Source: Cyanobium sp. CACIAM 14 (GTDB lineage: Bacteria > Cyanobacteriota > Cyanobacteriia > PCC-6307 > Cyanobiaceae). Taken from it: a stretch of 64,000 nt of DNA. The DNA lies in NCBI GenBank assembly GCA_000708525.1, contig JMRP01000002.1, forward strand, positions 121,225-185,224. The letters are read 5' to 3'. The first letter of the stretch is position 1; every line of letters starts with the position of its first letter. Positions 57,101 to 64,000 of this stretch are shown here, piece by piece. The translations under genes and the position numbers were made by a program. A model generated the notes under the pieces. It did not search any database. It was not told where the DNA came from and saw only the letters and a program-made list of their open reading frames with translations.

Positions 57101-58351
57101 ATGGCTCCCAAGCCCACCCACGCCCTGCTGGCCCTCACCGCCGGCGCGACGGCGACCTGGATGGCCATGCCCCTGGTGCTGGCCCAGGCCGTTCCCGGCG
57201 CCGAGGAAACGCCCTTGCCGGCGCCGGCGGCGCTGCCCCAGCCGGCGGTACGGATCGCGACGCCCATCACCCGGCCCCCCTCCCAGGTGCCGGTCCAGCC
57301 GCTGGCGCCACCGCCGCCCCTGCCCGGCGAGGCTCCCGCCGCCACCCTTCGTCCCGGCTCCGCCGAGCGCCGCCCGGAGCCTGTGCGCCATTTCGATGCC
57401 TCCCTCGATGCGCTGGTGCGTGAGGGGGTGGTCAGCCCCGGCGAGCGGGTGCGGGTGCGTGGCACCCTGCTCTCCCCCCAGGATGCGGCCAACCGCAGCA
57501 GGGCCTGCCGTGACGGCGCCCTCTCCGCCCAGGAATGCCGGACCGGGGTGATCGTCATCGGCCGCGGCCGTCAGGATGGTCTCAGTGGTGATCTCGGTGC
57601 CGGAGAGCTGGCGACGGGGGGGCGCGGGATCGGTTTCGGAGGGTACGGCACCGATGCCGCCCCCCTGCCGCCGATCACGGTCCCCGTCACCGCCCTTCTC
57701 AGCGGTGCCGGCGGCAGCTTCCGGCTCACCGATGTGTTCCGTGTCACGCCCAGGCCGGCCCCGATCGGAGGCAATGGCAATCTGCGGCTGCTTTTCCCCC
57801 TGATCGGCTCGGCGGTCACCACCAGTCCCTTCGGCTGGCGGCTGCACCCGCTGCTGGGCAGCTGGCTGATGCATTCCGGCCGTGATCTGGCGGCACCGGA
57901 GGGCACGCCTGTGGTGGCGGCCCTTTCCGGCCGGGTGGTCAGCAGCGGCCTGGCCGGCGGCTACGGGCTGGCGGTGGAGCTGGAGCACGACCGTCCCCGA
58001 CGCCGCACCCTCTATGGCCATCTCTCCGAGCTCTATGTCAAGGAAGGGGAGATGGTCCGCCAGGGTGAGGTGATCGGCCGGGTCGGCAGCACCGGCCTGA
58101 GCACGGGGCCCCATCTCCACTTCGAGCTGCGCCTGCCCCAGGATGGGGGCTGGGTGGCCACCGATCCCGGGGATCTCGATCCCGGCGGCGGCCTGCTGGC
58201 CGGTCTCGGATCTCCGGATGGGACTGGGCCGACGGATGCGGTGGCGCTGCTGATGGGGCAGCTGATCGCCAGCCTCGAACGGCCCCGCTCGCCTCTGGCC
58301 CTGCCGGGCGAACGGCTGCCCGCGCCGGCAGGCAGGGCGGCTCGGGGCTGA
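57101..58351 (+). CDS. M23-family peptidoglycan endopeptidase
   Basis: A 416-residue exported protein. A Sec signal (ALLALTAGATATWMAMPLVL, cleavage near AQA) is followed by a long proline/alanine-rich region and then the LytM/M23 domain at about residues 235-350. The zinc site is intact: LMHSGRDLAAPEGTPVVAAL (H and D), LYGHLSEL and STGPHLHFELRLP (HxH). It should cut peptide cross-links in the periplasm. It is convergent with the ABC ATPase gene 36 bases away. Confidence 0.92.
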   Translation: MAPKPTHALLALTAGATATWMAMPLVLAQAVPGAEETPLPAPAALPQPAVRIATPITRPPSQVPVQPLAPPPPLPGEAPAATLRPGSAERRPEPVRHFDASLDALVREGVVSPGERVRVRGTLLSPQDAANRSRACRDGALSAQECRTGVIVIGRGRQDGLSGDLGAGELATGGRGIGFGGYGTDAAPLPPITVPVTALLSGAGGSFRLTDVFRVTPRPAPIGGNGNLRLLFPLIGSAVTTSPFGWRLHPLLGSWLMHSGRDLAAPEGTPVVAALSGRVVSSGLAGGYGLAVELEHDRPRRRTLYGHLSELYVKEGEMVRQGEVIGRVGSTGLSTGPHLHFELRLPQDGGWVATDPGDLDPGGGLLAGLGSPDGTGPTDAVALLMGQLIASLERPRSPLALPGERLPAPAGRAARG

Positions 58352-58387
58352 AGCCGGCTCTCCGCGCCGTTCCCCGCTCGCGTCCGC

Positions 58388-59101
58388 TCAGTCCGTGATG
58401 CGACCGTCACGAAAGTGGACCACCCGGTCAGCGCGGGCCCCCACGTCGCTTTCGTGGGTGACGAGCAGGATCGTGATGCCCTGGGCGTTGAGATCGCCGA
58501 AGAGGTTCAGCACCTCTTCGGTGGTGGCGGAGTCGAGGGCGCCGGTGGGTTCGTCCGCCAGCAGCATGGCCGGTTCGTTGATGATCGCCCGCGCCAGGGC
58601 TACCCTCTGCTGCTGGCCGCCGGAGAGCTGGTTCGGCTTGTTCTCCACCCGGTTGGAGAGCCCCACCCGCTCGAGTGCCGCCAGGGCCCTGCGGCGTCGC
58701 TCCTCCCGCGGAACGCGGGCATAGATCATCGGCAGCATCACGTTGTCGATGGCGCTCAGCTGGGGAAGCAGATGGAACTGCTGGAAGACGAACCCGAGCT
58801 GCTGATTGCGAAGGTCGGCCAGCTGGTCGTCGTCGAGACGGTCCACCTCCATGCCGTTCAGCCGGTACTGGCCGGAGCTCGGGCGATCCAGGCAACCGAG
58901 AATGTTCATGGCGGTGCTCTTGCCGGAGCCACTGGCCCCCATCACCGCCAGGTAGTCGCCCTTCCGAACGGTGAGAGAGAGGTCGTCGAGGGCCCGAACC
59001 TGGGTGTCACCACTGCCGTAGACCTTGGAGACGTGGATCAGCTCCGCCACCGGAGGGGGCGGTCCAGCCGTAAGGCCAGCCGACGGGGGAAGGGCATCCA
59101 T
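58388..59101 (-). CDS. ABC transporter ATP-binding protein (MacB/LolD/DevA type)
   Basis: A 237-residue ATPase with Walker A AVMGASGSGKSTAMNILGCL, the Q-loop FVFQQFHLLPQL, signature NQLSGGQQQRVALARAI and Walker B MLLADEPTGALDSATT. The pattern matches the MacB/LolD/DevA group that powers lipoprotein or heterocyst-glycolipid-type export. No permease gene is adjacent in the window. ATG 59101 is used; upstream codons are not family-like. It follows ndhB by 32 bases on the same strand. Confidence 0.93.
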   Translation of the reverse strand: MDALPPSAGLTAGPPPPVAELIHVSKVYGSGDTQVRALDDLSLTVRKGDYLAVMGASGSGKSTAMNILGCLDRPSSGQYRLNGMEVDRLDDDQLADLRNQQLGFVFQQFHLLPQLSAIDNVMLPMIYARVPREERRRRALAALERVGLSNRVENKPNQLSGGQQQRVALARAIINEPAMLLADEPTGALDSATTEEVLNLFGDLNAQGITILLVTHESDVGARADRVVHFRDGRITD

Positions 59102-59133
59102 GGCGGTCCAACAGGCAGGGCCCTTCTGGATGC

Positions 59134-60768
59134 TCAGCCGAGGGGAAGGATGTTCACCGCGGCGATGGCCTTTTGCAGGATCGGGGTGCCGGACACGGTG
59201 GAGCTGGCCCACTCGAACAGGGGGCTCGAGAGCACCCCTCCCACGGCGGTGATCACCACACAGCCGACCAGGGCGGCCCGCAGAGGCTGCATGCCGGCCA
59301 GGTTCCAGGTGATGGTCGGATAGGCCTTGACGACGTCGGAAGCCTCCTGAGGCTCCTTGACCACCATCATCTTGATCACGGAGATGTAGTAATAGATCGA
59401 CACCACCGAGGTGACCAGACCCACCACCACCAGCAGGTACTGGTGATCGGCCCAGCCGGCGAAGAAGAGGTAGATCTTGCCGAAGAAGCCCAGCATTGGC
59501 GGAATGCCGCCGAGGGAGAGCAGACAGAGGCTCAGTCCCAGGGTGATCAGCGGATCCTTCTGATACAGACCCGCGTAGTCGGCGATCCGGTCGCTACCGG
59601 TGCGCAGCGAGAAAAGAATGATGCAGGCGAAGGCGCCCAGGTTCATGAACAGGTAGGCGGCCATGTAGAGCACCATGGCCGAGAAGCCGTCCTCGGTGCC
59701 GCACACCAGACCGATCATCACGAAGCCGGCCTGGCCGATCGAGCTGTAGGCCAGCATCCGCTTCATGGAGGTCTGGGCCAGGGCCACCACGTTGCCGAGG
59801 ACCATGCTCAGCACGGCCAGAACGGTGAACAGGAACTTCCACTGGGCATCGAAGCTGTCGAAGCAGCCCACCAGGAGGCGCACCGCCAGGGCGAAGCCCG
59901 CCGCCTTCGAACCGACCGAGAGGAAGGCCACCACAGGGGTGGGGGAGCCTTCGTAGACGTCAGGAGTCCACTGGTGGAAGGGAACCGCGGCGATCTTGAA
60001 GGCCACCGTCGCCAGCACGAACACCAGGGCCAGGGCGGTGATCGGCGAGGCGCTGGTCTGAAGGGCCAGTCCCACACTGGCAAGATCCGTGGCTCCGCCG
60101 CTCAGGCCATAGAGAAGGGAGGCGCCGTAGAGGAACACCGCTGCGGCCGCCGATCCCACCAGCAGATACTTCAGGGCCGCCTCGGAGCTGCGGGCGTCCC
60201 GCTTCATGTAGCCGGCCAGAAGATAGCTGGCGACCGAAAGGGTTTCGAGCGAAATGAAGATGCTCACCAGATCGGTGGCCCCGCAGAGGAACATGGCCCC
60301 GAGGGTGGCCGAGAGCAGGATCGCGGCGTACTCGCCCATCGGCGTGCCGCTGCGCTCCACGTAGCGCCAGCTCACCAGCAGGGAGATCAGGGTCGAGGCG
60401 GCCACCACCGCCCGGAAGGCGATCGCCAGGTTGTCGGCCAGGAAGGATCCGAGGAAGGAGGGCTCCAGCGGGCTGTTCCACTGCAGGGCCAGCAGCACCA
60501 GGGAAGCCCCCAGACCCCCGTAGCAGATGGGCGGCACCCAGCGGGTGGCCACCTTCTCTCCCGCCAGGTCGACGAGAAGACAGATCACCAGGGTCAGGAG
60601 GATCGCGCCTTCGGGAGCGATCGCTCCGGCGTTCAGCTGCAGAGCCAGTCCGCCGGTGCTCTGTCCCGTCGCGATGGCTTGGGCGGCCGTCGTGGCTGCG
60701 CTGGCGGCAGCGGTGATGGTGGTGGCGGCGTCCAGAAGCAGGTCTGCCACAGGAATCGGGGGAGGCAT
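59134..60768 (-). CDS. ndhB: NAD(P)H-quinone oxidoreductase subunit 2
   Basis: A 544-residue polytopic subunit of the thylakoid NDH-1 complex. Antiporter-like helices are evident, including [40 protein letters not shown] with the conserved lysine, and [20 protein letters not shown]. It works in cyclic electron flow and respiration. The N-terminal 50 residues are alanine-rich, so the start could be slightly later. It lies divergent to topA, a placement seen in marine picocyanobacteria. Confidence 0.97.
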   Translation of the reverse strand: MPPPIPVADLLLDAATTITAAASAATTAAQAIATGQSTGGLALQLNAGAIAPEGAILLTLVICLLVDLAGEKVATRWVPPICYGGLGASLVLLALQWNSPLEPSFLGSFLADNLAIAFRAVVAASTLISLLVSWRYVERSGTPMGEYAAILLSATLGAMFLCGATDLVSIFISLETLSVASYLLAGYMKRDARSSEAALKYLLVGSAAAAVFLYGASLLYGLSGGATDLASVGLALQTSASPITALALVFVLATVAFKIAAVPFHQWTPDVYEGSPTPVVAFLSVGSKAAGFALAVRLLVGCFDSFDAQWKFLFTVLAVLSMVLGNVVALAQTSMKRMLAYSSIGQAGFVMIGLVCGTEDGFSAMVLYMAAYLFMNLGAFACIILFSLRTGSDRIADYAGLYQKDPLITLGLSLCLLSLGGIPPMLGFFGKIYLFFAGWADHQYLLVVVGLVTSVVSIYYYISVIKMMVVKEPQEASDVVKAYPTITWNLAGMQPLRAALVGCVVITAVGGVLSSPLFEWASSTVSGTPILQKAIAAVNILPLG

Positions 60769-60872
60769 GCGATGGGCCGGACTGTAGCGGCCATCCGGGG
60801 GGACGGTCTGGTTCGCGGATACCCCGATGGCCGCCCGATGCGATAAAGAGGGAAGCGGTATCGCGCCTTCCC

Positions 60873-63623
60873 GTGGCCCACACCCTGGTCATCGTCGAGA
60901 GCCCCACCAAGGCCCGAACCATCCGGGCGTTCCTGCCCAAGACCTTCCGGGTGGAGGCGTCGATGGGGCACGTGCGCGATCTGCCCAACAACGCCAGTGA
61001 GATTCCGGCGGCCCACAAGGGAGAGAAGTGGGCCAACCTCGGCGTCAACACCGCCAAGGACTTCGAACCGCTCTATGTGGTGCCGAAGGAGAAGAAGAAG
61101 GTGGTGAAGGAGCTCAAGGACGCCCTCAAGGACGCCGACCAGTTGCTGCTGGCCACGGATGAGGACCGGGAAGGGGAGAGCATCAGCTGGCATCTTCTCC
61201 AGCTGCTGGGTCCCAAGGTGCCGGTGAAGCGGATGGTGTTCCACGAGATCACCAGGGAGGCGATCAGCCGTGCCCTCGAGCAGACGCGCGACCTCGACAT
61301 GCAGCTGGTGCATGCGCAGGAGACACGGCGCATCCTCGATCGGCTGGTGGGCTACACCCTCTCCCCTTTGCTCTGGAAGAAGGTGGCGTGGGGGCTCTCC
61401 GCCGGCCGGGTGCAGTCGGTGGCGGTACGGCTGCTGGTGCAGCGGGAGCGGGCACGGCGGGCTTTCCGCAGCGGCAGCTACTGGGATCTCAAGGCCCGTC
61501 TCGAGCAGGAGCGCGCACCCTTCGAAGCGAAGCTGACCCATGTGGGCGGTGAGCGGATCGCCGGCGGCTCCGACTTCGACGAGACCACCGGCGGCCTCAA
61601 GGCGGGCAGCAAGGTGAAGCTGCTGAGCGAGGTCGAGGCCGCCGCCCTCAAGGCTTCCGTGGAGACCTCCCCCTGGCGGGTGCTGGCGGTGGAGGAGAAG
61701 CCCACCGTGCGCAAGCCCGTGCCCCCCTTCACCACCAGCACCCTGCAGCAGGAGGCCAACCGCAAGCTGCGGCTGTCGGCCCGCGACACGATGCGCACGG
61801 CCCAGTCCCTCTACGAGCGGGGCTTCATCACCTACATGCGCACCGACTCGGTGCACCTCTCCGATCAGGCCCTGACCGCCGCCCGCAGCTGCGTGGCCGA
61901 CATGTACGGCCAGGACTTCCTCAGCCCCTCGCCCCGGCAGTTCAGCACCAAGGCCCGCAACGCCCAGGAGGCCCACGAAGCCATCCGGCCCGCCGGCGAG
62001 AGTTTCCGCACCCCGAAGGACACCGGCCTCGACGGTCGCGACCTGGCCCTCTACGAGCTGATCTGGAAACGCACCGTGGCCAGCCAGATGGCCGACGCCC
62101 GCCTCACCCTGCTGGCCGTCGACCTGGAGGCGGCCGGCGCCACCTTCCGCTCCAGCGGCAAGCGCATCGATTTCCCCGGATTCTTCCGGGCCTACGTGGA
62201 GGGCAGCGACGATCCCGAGGCGGCTCTGGAGGGACAGGAGGTGCTGCTGCCCCCCCTCGCCGTGGGCGATACCCCCCGCTGCAGGGAGGTGGAGGCCCTC
62301 GGCCACCAGACCCAGCCCCCGGCCCGCTACAGCGAGGCGGCCCTGGTGAAGACCCTGGAGAAGGAGGGCATCGGCCGGCCCTCCACCTACGCCAGCATCA
62401 TCGGCACGATCGTGGACCGGGGTTACGCCACCCTGCAGAACAATTCCCTCACCCCCAGCTTCACGGCTTTCGCCGTGACCGCGCTGCTGGAGGAGCATTT
62501 CCCCGAGCTGGTGGACACCGCCTTCACTTCGAAGATGGAGCACACCCTCGATGAGATCTCCACCGGCAAGGTCGAGTGGCTGCCCTATCTGGAGGGCTTC
62601 TACAAGGGAGAGAACGGTCTGGAGACCCAGGTGCAGCAGCGGGAGGGGGACATCGACCCCGGCGTGTCCCGGACCGTGGCGCTGGAGGGTCTGCCCTGCG
62701 TGGTGCGGATCGGCCGCTTCGGCGCCTATCTGGAGACGAAACGGGTGGCCGACGACGGGAGTGAGGAACTGCTCAAGGCCACCCTGCCCCAGGAGATCAC
62801 CCCCGCCGATCTCGATGCCGAGAAGGCCGAACTGCTGCTGCGGCAGAAGGCGGAGGGGCCCGAGTCGCTCGGCGAGGACCCCGAGACCGGGGAGCAGGTC
62901 TATCTGCTGTTCGGTCAGTACGGCCCGTACGTGCAGCGCGGCCAGGTGAGCGAGGAGGTGCCCAAGCCGAAGCGGGCCTCCCTGCCGAAGGGGGTCAAGC
63001 CGGAGGACCTCAGCCTCGAGGACGCCCTGGGCCTGCTGCGGCTCCCCCGCCACCTGGGGGAGCATCCCGATGGCGGCAAGGTGCAGGCGGGCCTGGGCCG
63101 CTTCGGTCCCTACGTGGTCCACGACAAGGGCAAGGGGGAGAAGGACTACCGCTCCCTCAAGGCCGAGGACGACGTGCTGAGCGTGGGGCTGGGTCGGGCC
63201 CTGGAACTGCTGGCCATTCCCAAGAAGGGCCGCGGCGGTCGCACCGCCCTGAAGGATCTGGGGGTACCCGACGGCTCCGAGGAGCCCATCCAGCTCTTCG
63301 ATGGCCCCTACGGCCTCTATGTGAAGCAGGGCAAGGTGAATGCCTCCCTGCCGGAGGGCGTCACCGCCGACACCGTGACCCTGGAGCAGGCGGTGGATCT
63401 GCTCGCCGCCAAGAGCGCCAGCGGCAAGGGCCGCGGCGGTGCCAGGGCCGCCGCCGGTACCAAGACCTCCAGCGCCAAGGCCGCCAAGAGCGGCACCAGC
63501 AAGACCGGAACGACCAGGGCGGCGGCTGCCAAGGCTTCGAGCGCCAGGAAGGCTCCCGCCACCACCAAGACCGGGCGCCTGCGGGCCAGCGCCGTGCGGG
63601 TGATCAAGCCCGCGGGCGGCTGA
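60873..63623 (+). CDS. topA: DNA topoisomerase I
   Basis: A 916-residue type IA topoisomerase from GTG 60873 ([20 protein letters not shown]). The TOPRIM acidic triad lies in [20 protein letters not shown], the catalytic tyrosine in [20 protein letters not shown], and [20 protein letters not shown] follows. Instead of zinc fingers the C-terminal part has three TopoI repeats ([43 protein letters not shown]) and a lysine/alanine-rich tail that binds DNA. It relaxes negative supercoils. The stop overlaps the next gene (TGATG). Confidence 0.96.
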   Translation: MAHTLVIVESPTKARTIRAFLPKTFRVEASMGHVRDLPNNASEIPAAHKGEKWANLGVNTAKDFEPLYVVPKEKKKVVKELKDALKDADQLLLATDEDREGESISWHLLQLLGPKVPVKRMVFHEITREAISRALEQTRDLDMQLVHAQETRRILDRLVGYTLSPLLWKKVAWGLSAGRVQSVAVRLLVQRERARRAFRSGSYWDLKARLEQERAPFEAKLTHVGGERIAGGSDFDETTGGLKAGSKVKLLSEVEAAALKASVETSPWRVLAVEEKPTVRKPVPPFTTSTLQQEANRKLRLSARDTMRTAQSLYERGFITYMRTDSVHLSDQALTAARSCVADMYGQDFLSPSPRQFSTKARNAQEAHEAIRPAGESFRTPKDTGLDGRDLALYELIWKRTVASQMADARLTLLAVDLEAAGATFRSSGKRIDFPGFFRAYVEGSDDPEAALEGQEVLLPPLAVGDTPRCREVEALGHQTQPPARYSEAALVKTLEKEGIGRPSTYASIIGTIVDRGYATLQNNSLTPSFTAFAVTALLEEHFPELVDTAFTSKMEHTLDEISTGKVEWLPYLEGFYKGENGLETQVQQREGDIDPGVSRTVALEGLPCVVRIGRFGAYLETKRVADDGSEELLKATLPQEITPADLDAEKAELLLRQKAEGPESLGEDPETGEQVYLLFGQYGPYVQRGQVSEEVPKPKRASLPKGVKPEDLSLEDALGLLRLPRHLGEHPDGGKVQAGLGRFGPYVVHDKGKGEKDYRSLKAEDDVLSVGLGRALELLAIPKKGRGGRTALKDLGVPDGSEEPIQLFDGPYGLYVKQGKVNASLPEGVTADTVTLEQAVDLLAAKSASGKGRGGARAAAGTKTSSAKAAKSGTSKTGTTRAAAAKASSARKAPATTKTGRLRASAVRVIKPAGG

Positions 63624-64000
63624 TGGCCCCTCCCCGCCTCTCCCTTCCGCTGGCGGGGACTCTGATGCTGCCGCTGCTGCTCGGTGCCTGCGGCGGCACC
63701 CCCTTCGGCGATGCCCTCTCGCGCAGTTTCTCGCGCGCTCCGGCTGCGGCGGTCCCGGCCGGCAGCTCCCCGGCGGAGGCCCCTGGGGCCCCGGCCGCCT
63801 CCACCCCCGCGGCCCCCCCGCGGTCTGCTGCCGGGCCCCCGACCCCTGCGACCCCGGCCAGGCCTCCCGCCACGGCTCCGTCCACCGGCGCCCCCGCCGC
63901 CGCCTCCAGGCCGGCCGCCACCCCCCCCTCGGCGGCCCCCGCCAGGCCGGCCCCTTACCGCGTCACCATCCGCCTCCCCGAAGCCGATCCCTCCGCCCCC
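63623..64000 (+). CDS. Proline/alanine-rich lipoprotein, cut by window edge
   Basis: The ATG overlaps the topA stop (TGATG). The first 21 residues form a lipoprotein signal with lipobox LLGAC (PLAGTLMLPLLLGACGG), so the cysteine should be lipid-modified. A linker of about 90 residues made of P, A, S, T, G follows, then the start of a folded part (YRVTIRLPEADPSAP) at the window end. This frame is open to base 64000. The opposite-strand frame here is antisense noise. Function is not recognisable from the fragment. Confidence 0.75.
   Translation, partial: MAPPRLSLPLAGTLMLPLLLGACGGTPFGDALSRSFSRAPAAAVPAGSSPAEAPGAPAASTPAAPPRSAAGPPTPATPARPPATAPSTGAPAAASRPAATPPSAAPARPAPYRVTIRLPEADPSAP

Noticed and set aside
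60633..63122. 829-codon minus-strand open frame opposite topA
   Set aside because: Antisense shadow of topA and ndhB; no recognisable domain.

Overview
The window is a high-GC chromosomal segment of a photosynthetic alpha-cyanobacterium of the Cyanobium / coastal Synechococcus type. The evidence is an NDH-1 subunit (ndhB), the plastid-type ribosomal protein PSRP-3/Ycf65, a Vipp1/PspA protein, groES-groEL divergent from the ATP synthase beta-epsilon pair, cyanobacterial-style short KdpD and KdpG, and ndhB beside topA. No rRNA, tRNA or CRISPR array was seen.

Layout. 1-7700 is partly an accessory island. It holds the end of an animal-type haem peroxidase, a HicBA toxin-antitoxin pair, a frameshifted AT-richer HNH endonuclease, a twice-frameshifted integron-type integrase and a relic that joins the start of an MNT nucleotidyltransferase to the end of a HEPN protein. 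An intact M20 amidohydrolase and a YbdK/GCS2 ligase lie among them. 7.7-12 kb is housekeeping: groEL and groES under a CIRCE operator, then atpD-atpC. 13.2-20.1 kb is a phospho-signalling cluster: a class A penicillin-binding protein with an FHA domain, divergent from a small membrane protein, an FHA membrane protein, a zinc-ribbon Ser/Thr kinase, a VWA protein and a PP2C phosphatase. The last three match the TerY-P triad. 20.1-29.5 kb carries transaldolase, PSRP-3, a HAD hydrolase, pepP, a CNNM/CBS protein, a GTPase, nadD, nadE and ald.

30.7-35.7 kb is one 1677-residue surface or secreted protein with RTX-like and VWD domains, flanked by a 39-base near-identical repeat. 35.7-44.3 kb holds a histidine kinase and LuxR-type regulator divergent from kdpABGCD, where KdpD lacks its kinase half. 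44.1-48.5 kb has a TetR regulator with two perfect operators controlling a GST/flavin-protein pair, and a PPK2-hydrolase-cupin operon. 48.6-64 kb contains hypothetical secreted proteins, a DUF721 protein, a Tat-exported cysteine-repeat protein, a lipase, Vipp1/PspA, thioredoxin, an aminotransferase, a biotin ligase, an M23 peptidase, an ABC ATPase, ndhB, topA and the start of a lipoprotein.

Caution: nadE, the GTPase and the PP2C gene each carry one apparent 1-base indel, two of them in G or C homopolymers. nadE is normally indispensable, so part of the frame disruption may be sequencing or assembly error. Start sites and pseudogene calls should be read with that in mind.
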